A DNA stretch of 28,259 nt from Clostridia bacterium (GTDB lineage: Bacteria > Bacillota > Clostridia > Christensenellales > Borkfalkiaceae): NCBI GenBank assembly GCA_900771345.1, contig CAAGNQ010000005.1, forward strand, positions 1 to 28,259, in the 5' to 3' direction. Both the position numbers and the translations under genes were made by a program. How positions within the stretch are numbered: position 1 is the stretch's first letter; each line of letters opens with the position of its first letter. Shown piece by piece: positions 15,711-23,830 of the stretch. The notes under the pieces are model-generated. The model ran no database searches. It saw nothing but the letters and a program-made list of their open reading frames with translations, and was not told the origin of the DNA.

Positions 15711-18700
15711 CTATTTTTTAACCTTATTTATGATTATAGTACAAGCCTCGCCGTTTATATCAAGTTCTTTTCTAAATCCCGAGCACTCGCCTGCACTAAT
15801 CGAGTCGGCAAGCACAACGCTCTTTAATTCTTTTCCTTTTTCAAGTGCGTTTATAACACTCTCTGCCTGCGTAATATAATTAACGATTATTCTATCAACG
15901 ACTTCAAAATCAGCCTCTTTTCTCATTGACTGAATTTTAGAAATAAGTTCTCTTTCAATACCCTCTGCCTTTAACTCTTCGGTAACCGTCGTGTCCATAA
16001 CAACGGTTATACCCATATCGCTAGCAGCAATAAAGCCTTCGGCACTTTCGGTTGAAATCAATAGGTCGTCAAGTGCAAATTCTAAATCTGAACCCTCAAA
16101 TTCCGTCTTATAAATTTTCCCACTCTTAACGGTCGAAACAACTTCGTTTGTATCGCAAACCTCAAAGAATTTCTTGATTTTTCCAAGCAATGCGCCGTAC
16201 TTTGGACCAAGCGTTTTTAGTTGTGGTTTAATTTTATAATTAACAAACTTTGACGCGTCCTTTAGGTATTCAACGTTTTTAACGTTGAGTTCATCTTTAG
16301 CAATTTCTAATAGTCCTTCAGTAAGTTCAGTTTTTCTCTCTGAGCATACGAAAATTTTAGATAGTGGTTGACGGTTTTTGATGTTTGCAGTATTTCTGCA
16401 CGCTCTACCTAAAACAACTATATCTAGAACGTTCTGCATTCCGTCTTCGAGAACACTATCAATAGCGCTCTCGTCTACTTTTGGGAACGAGCATAAATGA
16501 ACTGATTTTGGTGCGTCTTTATAAAAGTTTGGAACAAGATTTTGATAGATTGACTCTGCCATAAACGGTGTAAACGGTGCTGATAATTTTGTCATCGTAA
16601 CAAGCACTGTATAAAGCGTGGTATAGGCGGCAATCTTATCTTCGGTCATCCCGTGCCCCCAATAACGCTCTCTGCCACGACGAACGTACCAATTAGATAA
16701 ATCGTCCGTAAAGGCTTGAAGTGCTCTTGCGCTATCAAAAATATTATAAGATTCTAATCCTTTATCAACCGTTTTGATTAACGTATTGAGTTTTGAAAGC
16801 ACCCACTTATCCATAAGAGTGAGTTTGCAGTCTTCAAGTTTATAATCGGCAGGATTATATTTATCAATATCGGCATAGAGAACGAAGAACGCATAAGTAT
16901 TCCAAAGCGTACCCATAAACTTTCTTTGAGCCTCTGAAACTGCCTCTTCATAAAATCTTGACGGCAACCAAGGAGCCGAGCCAGTGTAAAAATACCATCT
17001 AACTGCGTCTGCGCCTTGCTTATCAAGAATGGTCCAAGGGTCAACAACGTTGCCTTTGTGCTTACTCATTTTAATACCGTTTTTATCGTTTACGTGACCT
17101 AAAACTATACAGTTTTTAAACGGCGCTTTATCAAAGAGCAAGGTTGAAATTGCAAGTAGCGTATAGAACCAGCCTCTCGTTTGGTCAATCGCCTCGCTTA
17201 TAAAATCAGCAGGGAAATGGCTCTCGAAAAGTTCTTTGTTTTCAAAAGGATAGTGGTACTGCGCAAATGGCATTGAGCCAGAGTCAAACCAGCAGTCGAT
17301 AACTTCCTTTTCTCTTATATACTCTCCACCACATTCGCATTTAAACGTGCAGTCGTCAATATACGGACGGTGGAGTTCAATATCTCCTTCAATATGGCAC
17401 AAATCTTTAAGTTCTTTCTTGCTACCGATAACGTGGATTTTGCCACATTTATTACATACCCAAACAGGAAGTGGTGTTCCCCAATAACGCTCACGAGATA
17501 AGCCCCAGTCAATAACGTTCTCTAGGAAGTTACCCATTCTGCCCTTTTTAATAGTTTCAGGCATCCAGTTAATCGAGTCGTTTGCGGCGATAAGCCTATC
17601 CTTAACAGCCGTCATTTTAATAAACCAACTGCTTCTAGCATAGTATAGAAGAGGCGTATCGCATCTCCAGCAGAAAGGATAACTATGCTCGAAAGGAAGT
17701 TCCTTAAATAAAAGCCCGTTTTCCTTTAGCATTTTTATAATAATTTTATCAGCGTCTTTAACGAACTTTCCTGCAAGAATTCCCGTTGATTCTAGCATAT
17801 TTCCCCTATCGTCAACAAGTTTAACGAAAGGAAGATTATATTTTCTGCCAACGTTAGCATCGTCTTCACCGAATGCTGGTGCTATATGAACGATACCACT
17901 ACCGTCTGTTAAGGTTACGTATCCATCACATACGATATAGTATGCCTTTTCCTTAAACGTGCCTTGAGCATAGTCGAATAGAGGAATATATTCTTGCCCC
18001 TCGTATTCCGAGCCCTTCTTAACACTTAACTTTTCATAATTTTCAAAAAGTGTTGGAACTAGCGCATCAGCAAGAACGTAAACGCTACCATCCTCTGCTT
18101 TTATCTCTGCATAATCTTCTTTTGGGTTAACGCAAAGCGCAACGTTTGAAGGTAAAGTCCAAGGCGTTGTCGTCCACGCTAAAAAGTATGCGTTTTCTCT
18201 GTTTTTCATTTTAAAGCGAACGAAAACCGAAACGTCCTTAACGTCTTTATAGCCTTGCGCAACTTCGTGAGAAGATAGCGCAGTTCCACAACGAGGGCAA
18301 TAAGGCACGATTTTATGACCTTTATAAAGCAATCCTTTTTCAGAAATTGTTTTAATAGCCCACCATACTGACTCGATATAATTATCGTCATAAGTAACGT
18401 AAGGATTATCCATATCAGCCCAGTAGCCAACACGGTCACTCATTTTTTCCCATTCGCTTTTATATTTCCAAACGCTTTCCTTACATTTTTTAATAAAAGG
18501 CTCAATGCCGTATTTTTCTATCTCTTGCTTTCCGTCAATCCCAAGAAGTTTTTCAACCTCTAATTCAACGGGTAGCCCGTGAGTATCCCAGCCAGCCTTA
18601 CGAAGAGAATGCTCGCCTTTCATAACGTGATATCTAGGAATAATATCCTTAATAACACGGGTTAAAATATGCCCGATATGAGGCTTACCGTTGGCTGTTG

Positions 18701-18842
18701 GTGGCCCGTCGTAAAAAGTGAATTCACGGTTGCCTTTGTTTTGTTCAACGTTCTGCTCGAAAATTTTATTTTCTTTCCAGAATGCTAAGACTTCTTTTTC
18801 CCTATCAAGGAAGTTTAACGTTGTGTCTACTTTCTTATACAT
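15711..18842 (-). CDS. ileS: Isoleucyl-tRNA synthetase, long (type 2-like) form
   Basis: IleRS charges tRNA-Ile and edits valine. The 1043-residue product has the HIGH motif (55-58, in PHIGHI), the class I editing domain (about 200-400, with TTTPWTLPSN), zinc-type pairs CPRC (182-185), CWRC (391-394) and CNKC (463-466) with CEC (502-504), and the KMSKH motif (591-595, in GIKMSKHKGNVVDP). Its length, KMSKHKGN motif and a C-terminus without the cysteine pairs of E. coli-type IleRS point to the eukaryote-like type 2 form, which is usually mupirocin-tolerant. A GGAG lies 7 bases before the ATG. It heads the unit with the methyltransferase and the short pseudouridine synthase. Confidence 0.96.
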   Translation of the reverse strand: MYKKVDTTLNFLDREKEVLAFWKENKIFEQNVEQNKGNREFTFYDGPPTANGKPHIGHILTRVIKDIIPRYHVMKGEHSLRKAGWDTHGLPVELEVEKLLGIDGKQEIEKYGIEPFIKKCKESVWKYKSEWEKMSDRVGYWADMDNPYVTYDDNYIESVWWAIKTISEKGLLYKGHKIVPYCPRCGTALSSHEVAQGYKDVKDVSVFVRFKMKNRENAYFLAWTTTPWTLPSNVALCVNPKEDYAEIKAEDGSVYVLADALVPTLFENYEKLSVKKGSEYEGQEYIPLFDYAQGTFKEKAYYIVCDGYVTLTDGSGIVHIAPAFGEDDANVGRKYNLPFVKLVDDRGNMLESTGILAGKFVKDADKIIIKMLKENGLLFKELPFEHSYPFCWRCDTPLLYYARSSWFIKMTAVKDRLIAANDSINWMPETIKKGRMGNFLENVIDWGLSRERYWGTPLPVWVCNKCGKIHVIGSKKELKDLCHIEGDIELHRPYIDDCTFKCECGGEYIREKEVIDCWFDSGSMPFAQYHYPFENKELFESHFPADFISEAIDQTRGWFYTLLAISTLLFDKAPFKNCIVLGHVNDKNGIKMSKHKGNVVDPWTILDKQGADAVRWYFYTGSAPWLPSRFYEEAVSEAQRKFMGTLWNTYAFFVLYADIDKYNPADYKLEDCKLTLMDKWVLSKLNTLIKTVDKGLESYNIFDSARALQAFTDDLSNWYVRRGRERYWGHGMTEDKIAAYTTLYTVLVTMTKLSAPFTPFMAESIYQNLVPNFYKDAPKSVHLCSFPKVDESAIDSVLEDGMQNVLDIVVLGRACRNTANIKNRQPLSKIFVCSERKTELTEGLLEIAKDELNVKNVEYLKDASKFVNYKIKPQLKTLGPKYGALLGKIKKFFEVCDTNEVVSTVKSGKIYKTEFEGSDLEFALDDLLISTESAEGFIAASDMGITVVMDTTVTEELKAEGIERELISKIQSMRKEADFEVVDRIIVNYITQAESVINALEKGKELKSVVLADSISAGECSGFRKELDINGEACTIIINKVKK

Positions 18843-18898
18843 ATCCTTACTCCCGAAATATTATCGAAAAATATTTTTATTTAAAACTATACTAGTTA

Positions 18899-18927
18899 AT
18901 TATATCTATAATCGACAATTTTGTAAA
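18899..18927 (-). promoter_or_regulatory. Promoter of ileS
   Basis: On the minus strand TTTACA (18927-18922) and a perfect TATAAT (18904-18899) are 17 bases apart. The start of transcription would be near 18892, giving a leader of only about 50 bases. That is too short for a T-box, which is what often controls ileS in Firmicutes. Confidence 0.78.
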
Positions 18928-18967
18928 GTTAATTTTGCAGAATTTGAAAATTTTAGTTAAAAATTAC

Positions 18968-18996
18968 TTGCTAATTTTATCTTTTTAAGTTAGAAT
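18968..18996 (+). promoter_or_regulatory. Promoter of the SRP RNA gene
   Basis: TTGCTA (18968-18973) and TAGAAT (18991-18996) are 17 bases apart. Transcription would begin 7 bases after the -10 box, at about 19003, exactly where the SRP RNA 5' stem begins. It lies back to back with the ileS promoter. Confidence 0.8.
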
Positions 18997-19002
18997 AATA
19001 AA

Positions 19003-19268
19003 GCCGTGCTATGTGGGGAGTTAGCGATGCCCTGTTATCTGCAATTCGCTTAGCAGAACAGAAAGCTATTTGAGGCTTAACTTGTGGAAGGCTGCTCCTA
19101 GCAAGGAACGTTGATATTAAGGTCTTATGCAACGTACTCCCGCGAACCGTGTCAGAACAGGAATGTAGCAGCACTAAACGGTAAAGTTCGTGTGATATAA
19201 GGTTGCTTTAAAGGAGTCACCTACTAGTCTAACGCTTCGGCAGGTTACGTCGATTTTAGATGCACGGT
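19003..19268 (+). ncRNA. ffs: SRP RNA, large Bacillus-type with Alu domain (scRNA)
   Basis: This is the RNA core of the signal recognition particle, which with Ffh targets membrane proteins. The ends pair (GCCGTGC at 19003, GCACGG at 19262). The Alu domain shows GTGGGGAG and GCGATGCCCTGT (19013-19035). The Ffh-binding hairpin is GTCAGAACAGGAATGTAGCAGC-like at 19151-19172, with the GGAA tetraloop at 19160-19163. Compared with the Bacillus UCC/GGA stem it has ACA/UGU, a compensated change that keeps the pairing. The total length of about 266 bases fits the long Firmicutes form. The run of T after 19268 is followed by a terminator hairpin. Confidence 0.95.
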
Positions 19269-19280
19269 TTTTTTGACAGA

Positions 19281-19310
19281 AAAATCGCCCGATATTCTCG
19301 GGCGATTTTT
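19281..19310. terminator. Bidirectional intrinsic terminator between SRP RNA and putP
   Basis: AAAATCGCCCGA (19281-19292) pairs with TCGGGCGATTTT (19298-19309) around the loop TATTC. Both strands end in T runs, so it can stop the SRP RNA transcript (+) and putP (-). Confidence 0.92.
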
Positions 19311-19325
19311 AGTTTTGCATTTTGT

Positions 19326-20933
19326 TTATTCAAAGTCTAATTCCTTTTTTTGTTTAGATAAATTTTTAACCTTTTCAAACTCCTCTTGTATTTCTTGTGA
19401 CGGTGCTTTTGTCAATAGCGAAACGACTACGATTGCTATGCCTGACAAGATAAACGCAGGCAACAGTTCGTAAATACCGAACACAGGAACGTACTTTGAA
19501 AGCAAATTGTTTAGAACTAATTTCCAAATAAATACCATTGAGCCTCCCGTTAACATACCTGCAATAGCACCGGCTCTGTTCGTCCTCTTCCAGAATAACG
19601 AGAAGAGCATTATAGGTCCAAAAGTTGCGCCAAATCCTGACCAAGCAAATGAAACTATATCGAATATTACGCTGTTTTCATCCCATGCAATAAATACTCC
19701 GATCAGCGCAATCAAAATAAGAACTGCCCTTGAAACCCACATAACTTTCTTTTCGTCTGTTTCTTTATCTTTTTTTATAATTCCCTTATACATACTCACT
19801 GCAACTGCTGACGAAGCAATTAATAGATATGAGTCTGATGAACTTATCGTTGCCGCAAGTATTCCTGCCATTATTAGCCCTGCAAGAATTATATGCAAAT
19901 ATTCTGTTGACATTACTATTAAGATGTTTTCAGCGCCTGTTTTTGATGATAAAACTCCATTAACCGGCATCAATTCTCTTCCGATAAGACCCAATAAAAC
20001 TGCCGCGGCAAGTGAAATTATGCACCAAGAAGTTGCTATTATTCTTGAACGCTTGATTTCGCTTGGCTTTCTTATCGCCATAAAACGAAGAAGAACTTGT
20101 GGCATACCAAAGTATCCTAATCCCCAAGCAAGCATTGAAACCATATTCAAAACCCCATATGGCTTTGCCTCTCCAAAAACAGGATTTCCGAGCGCATCAA
20201 CTACTTGTTTTCCCGATTCGTCAACTATTGGATTTGCCATTTTATTTAGCGAGAAAAATCCTTCTATTCCCCTTGCGTTTTCTATAACTTTTGAAAGTCC
20301 GCCTGCATTAACCACTCCTACTATAATCATCACAATTAGTGCTAAAATCATAACTATTGCTTGCATAAAGTCTGAAACGCTTTCTGCCAAAAATCCACCG
20401 ATAAGAGTATATAGCACGACGAACACTGCGCCCACGATTAGCATAACGTGATAATCCCAACCGAAAAGCGTACTGAAAAGTTTTCCACAAGTAACAAAGC
20501 AACTTGCGGCATAAACGGTAAAGAATATCAAGATAAATATTGACGCGATAGCCATAATTACCTTTTTCTTTTCCCTAAATCTATTGCTAAAAAAATCAGG
20601 AACAGTTATGGAATTTCCTGCAACGGCAGAGTAATTCCTTAATCTTTTTGCAATGATTAGCCAGTTTACGTACGTGCCGATTGCAAGACCGATTGCAGTC
20701 CAAAATGCATCTGCTAATCCACACCAATAAGCAACCCCTGGTAATCCCATAAGTAGCCAGCCACTCATATCCGAGGCTTCGGCACTCATTGCCGCAACCC
20801 AAGGGCCTAAAGAACGTCCACCTAAAAAGAAGTTTTCAGAGTTTTTTTGCGAACGCTTATAAAAATAAACGCCGATACCGATAACGGCAATCATATATAA
20901 TACCATTATCACAAAAATTTCTGGATTTTCCAT
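19326..20933 (-). CDS. putP: Sodium/proline symporter PutP
   Basis: PutP imports proline with Na+. The 535-residue product is a sodium:solute symporter with about 13 hydrophobic helices. The Na+-site region AEASDMSGWLLMGLPG places Asp55 and Ser57 at the same positions as in E. coli PutP, and RSLGPWVAAMSAEAS and GYFGMPQVLLRFMAI are family motifs. An additional polar loop around 245-270 (DESGKQVVDALGNPVFGE) makes it about 30 residues longer than E. coli PutP. It is a single-gene unit with its own promoter and a terminator shared with the SRP RNA. AGGAG lies before the ATG. Confidence 0.92.
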   Translation of the reverse strand: MENPEIFVIMVLYMIAVIGIGVYFYKRSQKNSENFFLGGRSLGPWVAAMSAEASDMSGWLLMGLPGVAYWCGLADAFWTAIGLAIGTYVNWLIIAKRLRNYSAVAGNSITVPDFFSNRFREKKKVIMAIASIFILIFFTVYAASCFVTCGKLFSTLFGWDYHVMLIVGAVFVVLYTLIGGFLAESVSDFMQAIVMILALIVMIIVGVVNAGGLSKVIENARGIEGFFSLNKMANPIVDESGKQVVDALGNPVFGEAKPYGVLNMVSMLAWGLGYFGMPQVLLRFMAIRKPSEIKRSRIIATSWCIISLAAAVLLGLIGRELMPVNGVLSSKTGAENILIVMSTEYLHIILAGLIMAGILAATISSSDSYLLIASSAVAVSMYKGIIKKDKETDEKKVMWVSRAVLILIALIGVFIAWDENSVIFDIVSFAWSGFGATFGPIMLFSLFWKRTNRAGAIAGMLTGGSMVFIWKLVLNNLLSKYVPVFGIYELLPAFILSGIAIVVVSLLTKAPSQEIQEEFEKVKNLSKQKKELDFE

Positions 20934-20977
20934 AAGTATCTCCTAATGCTGTATAATATTTTTCGTTAATAAGGGTT

Positions 20978-21006
20978 ATTTTATCACATTTGACAAAATT
21001 TTTCAA
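20978..21006 (-). promoter_or_regulatory. Promoter of putP
   Basis: On the minus strand TTGAAA (21006-21001) and TAAAAT (20983-20978) are 17 bases apart, with an extended TGA before the -10 box. Transcription should begin near 20971, about 38 bases before the ATG at 20933. Confidence 0.75.
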
Positions 21007-21037
21007 GTTAATTATATGCGCTTACAAAAAAATAAAG

Positions 21038-21074
21038 AAAACACCCTGCAAAAATCTTGTTTGCAAGGTGTTTT
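21038..21074 (-). terminator. Intrinsic terminator of the NifU-like/GGGtGRT unit
   Basis: AAAACACC (21038-21045) pairs with GGTGTTTT (21067-21074). Inside it TGCAA pairs with TTGCA after one mismatch. On the minus strand the stem is followed by TTTTCTTTATTTTTTT. It lies 14 bases after the GGGtGRT stop codon. Confidence 0.88.
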
Positions 21075-21087
21075 AGTGATAAATTAG

Positions 21088-22101
21088 TTACTTATTTAAT
21101 GCTTCTTGAATAGCAACTGCAACGGCAACCGTCATACCAACCATTGGGTTGTTACCAGCACCGATAAGCCCCATCATTTCTACGTGAGCAGGAACTGAAG
21201 AACTTCCTGCAAACTGAGCGTCACTATGCATTCTTCCCATGGTATCGGTCATGCCGTAAGATGCAGGACCTGCCGCCATATTATCTGGATGAAGCGTTCT
21301 TCCCGTACCACCACCTGATGCAACTGAAAAATAACTCTTACCGTTCTCTATTGCCCATTTTTTATAAGTTCCTGCAACAGGGTGTTGGAATCTTGTTGGG
21401 TTTGTTGAGTTACCAGTAATAGATACGCCAACGTTTTCGTGCTTCATAATTGCAACGCCTTCTGGAACGCTATCTGAACCGTAACATTTAACGTTTGCTC
21501 TAGCGCCTTTAGAGAAAGGTCTTTCTTCAATAATATTAACCTCTTCAGTATATGGGTCAAACTTTGTTTCTACGTAAGTAAAGCCGTTTATTCTTGAAAT
21601 GATATACGCAGCGTCTTTACCTAAACCATTAAGGATAACACGGAGTGGTTTTACCCTAACTTTATTTGCATTTAGAGCAATCTTGATTGCGCCTTCAGCA
21701 GCAGCAAACGATTCGTGACCAGCAAGGAAACAGAAACATTCCGTTTCTTCTGATAAAAGCATTTTGCCTAGATTTCCGTGACCTAAACCAACCTTTCTGT
21801 TCTCTGCAACAGAGCCTGGAATACAGAATGATTGAAGACCGATACCAATATTTGCAGCAGCAGTAGCAGCGCTTTTATCGCCAGTCTTTTCTGCCGCCTT
21901 AAATGCGATTGCCGCACCAACCGTGTAAGCCCACTTTGCATTCTCAAAGCAGATAGGTTGTGTTTCTTGAGCAATAGTGTAAGGTGAAATACCATAACTA
22001 TCGCAAATTTCTTTACATTCATCAATTGATGAGATGCCGTATTCTTTCAAGGTAGCAAGAATTTTGGCTTCTCTTCTGTCAATACCTTCAAATTGTGCCA
22101 T
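21088..22101 (-). CDS. GGGtGRT-family protein, function unknown
   Basis: The 337-residue product matches the family named for the near-invariant GGGtGRT motif, here GGGTGRT at 263-269 within SVASGGGTGRTLHPD. I know of no established biochemical role. Other features: an alanine-rich stretch (63-84), GVSITGNSTNPTRFQHPVAGTYKKWA (227-250, two blocks), glycine-rich loops, and seven cysteines (29, 33, 51, 93, 122, 124, 206). There is no signal peptide or membrane helix, so it is probably cytoplasmic. It lies 17 bases after an IscU/NifU-like gene with a good ribosome binding site (GGAGG before the ATG), and a terminator follows, so the two form one operon. An iron-sulfur-related role is inferred from that neighbour only. 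Confidence 0.85.
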   Translation of the reverse strand: MAQFEGIDRREAKILATLKEYGISSIDECKEICDSYGISPYTIAQETQPICFENAKWAYTVGAAIAFKAAEKTGDKSAATAAANIGIGLQSFCIPGSVAENRKVGLGHGNLGKMLLSEETECFCFLAGHESFAAAEGAIKIALNANKVRVKPLRVILNGLGKDAAYIISRINGFTYVETKFDPYTEEVNIIEERPFSKGARANVKCYGSDSVPEGVAIMKHENVGVSITGNSTNPTRFQHPVAGTYKKWAIENGKSYFSVASGGGTGRTLHPDNMAAGPASYGMTDTMGRMHSDAQFAGSSSVPAHVEMMGLIGAGNNPMVGMTVAVAVAIQEALNK

Positions 22102-22118
22102 AATCTTTTTACCTCCTA

Positions 22119-22820
22119 CTATTCCTTTCTTGGGTCAATATATTTTACTGCCCCGTCTTCAGCCTTAAAGCGACCATAAGTGCCTTTTGACTTTTCGTAT
22201 GCTTGGTTCGGCTCCATTCCCTTTTTAATAAAGTCTGTCATTTTGCCAAGTGAAACAAATTCGTAACCGATAACTTCGTCATTCTCGTCAAGAGCCATTC
22301 TTGTACAATAACCTTCGGTCATTTCAAGATATCTTACGCCCTTAGCCTTTGTTCCGTACATTGTTCCTACCATTGAGCGTGCGCCTTTTCCAAGGTCTTC
22401 CATTCCTGCACCGATAACTAGACCGTCTTCAGAGAATGCTGATTGTGAACGGCCGTATACGATTTGAAGGAATAATTCTCTCATAGCCGTATTGATTGCG
22501 TCACAAACAAGGTCTGTATTAAGCGCCTCTAACAAAGTCTTGCCAGGAAGAATTTCTGCCGCCATTGCTGCAGAGTGAGTCATTCCAGAACAGCCTATCG
22601 TTTCTACAAGTGCTTCCTCAATGATACCGTTTTTAACGTTAAGAGAAAGTTTACAAGCGCCCTGTTGTGGTGCACACCAGCCTACACCGTGCGTATATGC
22701 AGAAATATCTTTGATTTCCTTTGCTTCTACCCATCTGCCTTCTTCAGGAATAGGAGCAGGACCGTGTTTTGGCCCTTTGCAAACGCAGGTCATTTCTTTA
22801 ACTTCAGTTGAATACTGCAT
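22119..22820 (-). CDS. Atypical NifU/IscU-like iron-sulfur scaffold protein
   Basis: The 233-residue product has an IscU-like core: KLSLNVKNGIIEEALVETIGC (about 57-77) and SGMTHSAAMAAEILPGKTLLEAL, matching the IscU segments around KxKVxxxGIIEDA, the middle Cys and the GKSLDEA helix. Cys77 aligns with the second scaffold Cys. The canonical CGD motif is missing; in its place is WCAPQQGACKL with Cys49 and Cys56. An N-terminal CVC pair (Cys12, Cys14) and Cys106 and Cys172 are other possible ligands. A C-terminal domain of about 110 residues is not part of IscU. The family is often annotated as iron-sulfur cluster assembly scaffold. It precedes GGGtGRT in the same unit. GGAGG lies 10 bases before the ATG. 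Confidence 0.8.
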   Translation of the reverse strand: MQYSTEVKEMTCVCKGPKHGPAPIPEEGRWVEAKEIKDISAYTHGVGWCAPQQGACKLSLNVKNGIIEEALVETIGCSGMTHSAAMAAEILPGKTLLEALNTDLVCDAINTAMRELFLQIVYGRSQSAFSEDGLVIGAGMEDLGKGARSMVGTMYGTKAKGVRYLEMTEGYCTRMALDENDEVIGYEFVSLGKMTDFIKKGMEPNQAYEKSKGTYGRFKAEDGAVKYIDPRKE

Positions 22821-22863
22821 AAATCTATGCCCTCCATAAAATTTACTAATTTTTACTCTATCT

Positions 22864-22893
22864 AGTATAACACAAGATTCTCTTTTTTTCCAA
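22864..22893 (-). promoter_or_regulatory. Promoter of the NifU-like/GGGtGRT unit
   Basis: On the minus strand TTGGAA (22893-22888) and TATACT (22869-22864) are 18 bases apart, with an extended TGT before the -10 box. The promoter begins 6 bases after the stop codon of the glycosylase gene, and no terminator was seen between them. Confidence 0.7.
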
Positions 22894-22898
22894 ATATT

Positions 22899-23780
22899 TT
22901 AATCGGCTTTTATTACCTTTTTCGTCTTTTCTCGATTTTTTTCCATCTCTCTTTTATAAAAAAACAGATATTGCTGAAAATATCCAGCATTTTCATTAAA
23001 CCTAGTGATAAACCATTCTGATATTTTTTCTCTATCTTTTATCCTTCCACAAAAGTCATCTCGATAGACTTTTTCTATCCAAGTGTCAACGGGAAAACTG
23101 TCCCCTCTTCTATAGCCAAATAAACTCACGCAATCGGCAACCTTTCTGCCCACTCCATATATATTTATAAGTTGTTTTTTTAGATCTGCAGTTTTAAGAT
23201 TTTTGAATGAATAAATATCAAGCCCATTTACTATGTTTTCGGCAAGTCGCCTTATATATTCGGCACGATAACCAAGCCCCAAATCCTTATAAAATTGCTC
23301 GTCTTTTTTGCTAAGCGCAACAACTGACGGGAACGAATAATATTCTATATTGTTATAGGACTTTTTTTCGCCTAAAGTGGTGCAAAGTTTTTCTATTATA
23401 AGTTTGATTCTGGGTATATTGTTGTTTTGAGAAATTATAAAAGAAAATAGCGTTTCTTCTAGATTTTGATTAAGTAGCCTGATCCCCTTTCCCGATTTTG
23501 CCGAAGCAGTTAGTATCTCTATATTTTCACTTATTGCCAAGTCGTTTATCTTTTTATAATCTCGAGATAGGTCAAAATAATTATAAAAATAATCTCTGTC
23601 CTCTTCTTTGCACTCTATAATCGAGCACGTTTCTTCTTGATAACAAAAGGCGCATTTATCCCCTGAGTATACTAAAAACCCATTTTTGTATTCTCTAAAC
23701 CTAAAAACTTGCCCACAGTTTAGCGTGTCTTTTATCGAAAAATATTCGGTTGGAAATTGAATTTTTACGAGTTTTTCCAT
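22899..23780 (-). CDS. OGG1-type 8-oxoguanine DNA glycosylase/AP lyase
   Basis: This enzyme removes oxidised guanine in base excision repair. The 293-residue product has the OGG N-terminal domain (FSIKDTLNCGQVFRFRE, 14-30), the SQNNNIPRI motif (117-125), and the helix-hairpin-helix-GPD core IYGVGRKVADCVSLFGYRRG with catalytic Lys213 and FPVDTWI with Asp232. The Lys indicates a bifunctional glycosylase/lyase. It lies after rpmA beyond a terminator whose stem ends only 14 bases before the ATG. No Shine-Dalgarno site is visible before the start, so expression is probably low and by read-through. Confidence 0.92.
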   Translation of the reverse strand: MEKLVKIQFPTEYFSIKDTLNCGQVFRFREYKNGFLVYSGDKCAFCYQEETCSIIECKEEDRDYFYNYFDLSRDYKKINDLAISENIEILTASAKSGKGIRLLNQNLEETLFSFIISQNNNIPRIKLIIEKLCTTLGEKKSYNNIEYYSFPSVVALSKKDEQFYKDLGLGYRAEYIRRLAENIVNGLDIYSFKNLKTADLKKQLINIYGVGRKVADCVSLFGYRRGDSFPVDTWIEKVYRDDFCGRIKDREKISEWFITRFNENAGYFQQYLFFYKREMEKNREKTKKVIKAD

Positions 23781-23794
23781 AATTAATAGTAAAA

Positions 23795-23819
23795 AAAGCG
23801 AACTAGATAAGTTCGCTTT
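23795..23819 (-). terminator. Intrinsic terminator of rplU-rpmA
   Basis: AAAGCGAACT (23795-23804) pairs perfectly with AGTTCGCTTT (23810-23819) around AGATA. On the minus strand it ends in seven T residues. It lies just after the rpmA stop and just before the glycosylase start codon. Confidence 0.9.
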
Positions 23820-23830
23820 CCCTTTTAAAA

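Noticed and set aside
18843..18976. T-box riboswitch before ileS
   Set aside because: A good promoter lies about 50 bases before the start codon, and the sequence is AT-rich without a T-box motif (TGGNACC) or terminator. The remaining space belongs to the divergent SRP RNA promoter.
19507..20451. Long open frame of 314 codons on the plus strand opposite putP
   Set aside because: It is wholly antisense to putP, has a composition rich in Ile, Pro, Thr and Ser typical of a shadow of a hydrophobic protein, and has no convincing ribosome binding site.
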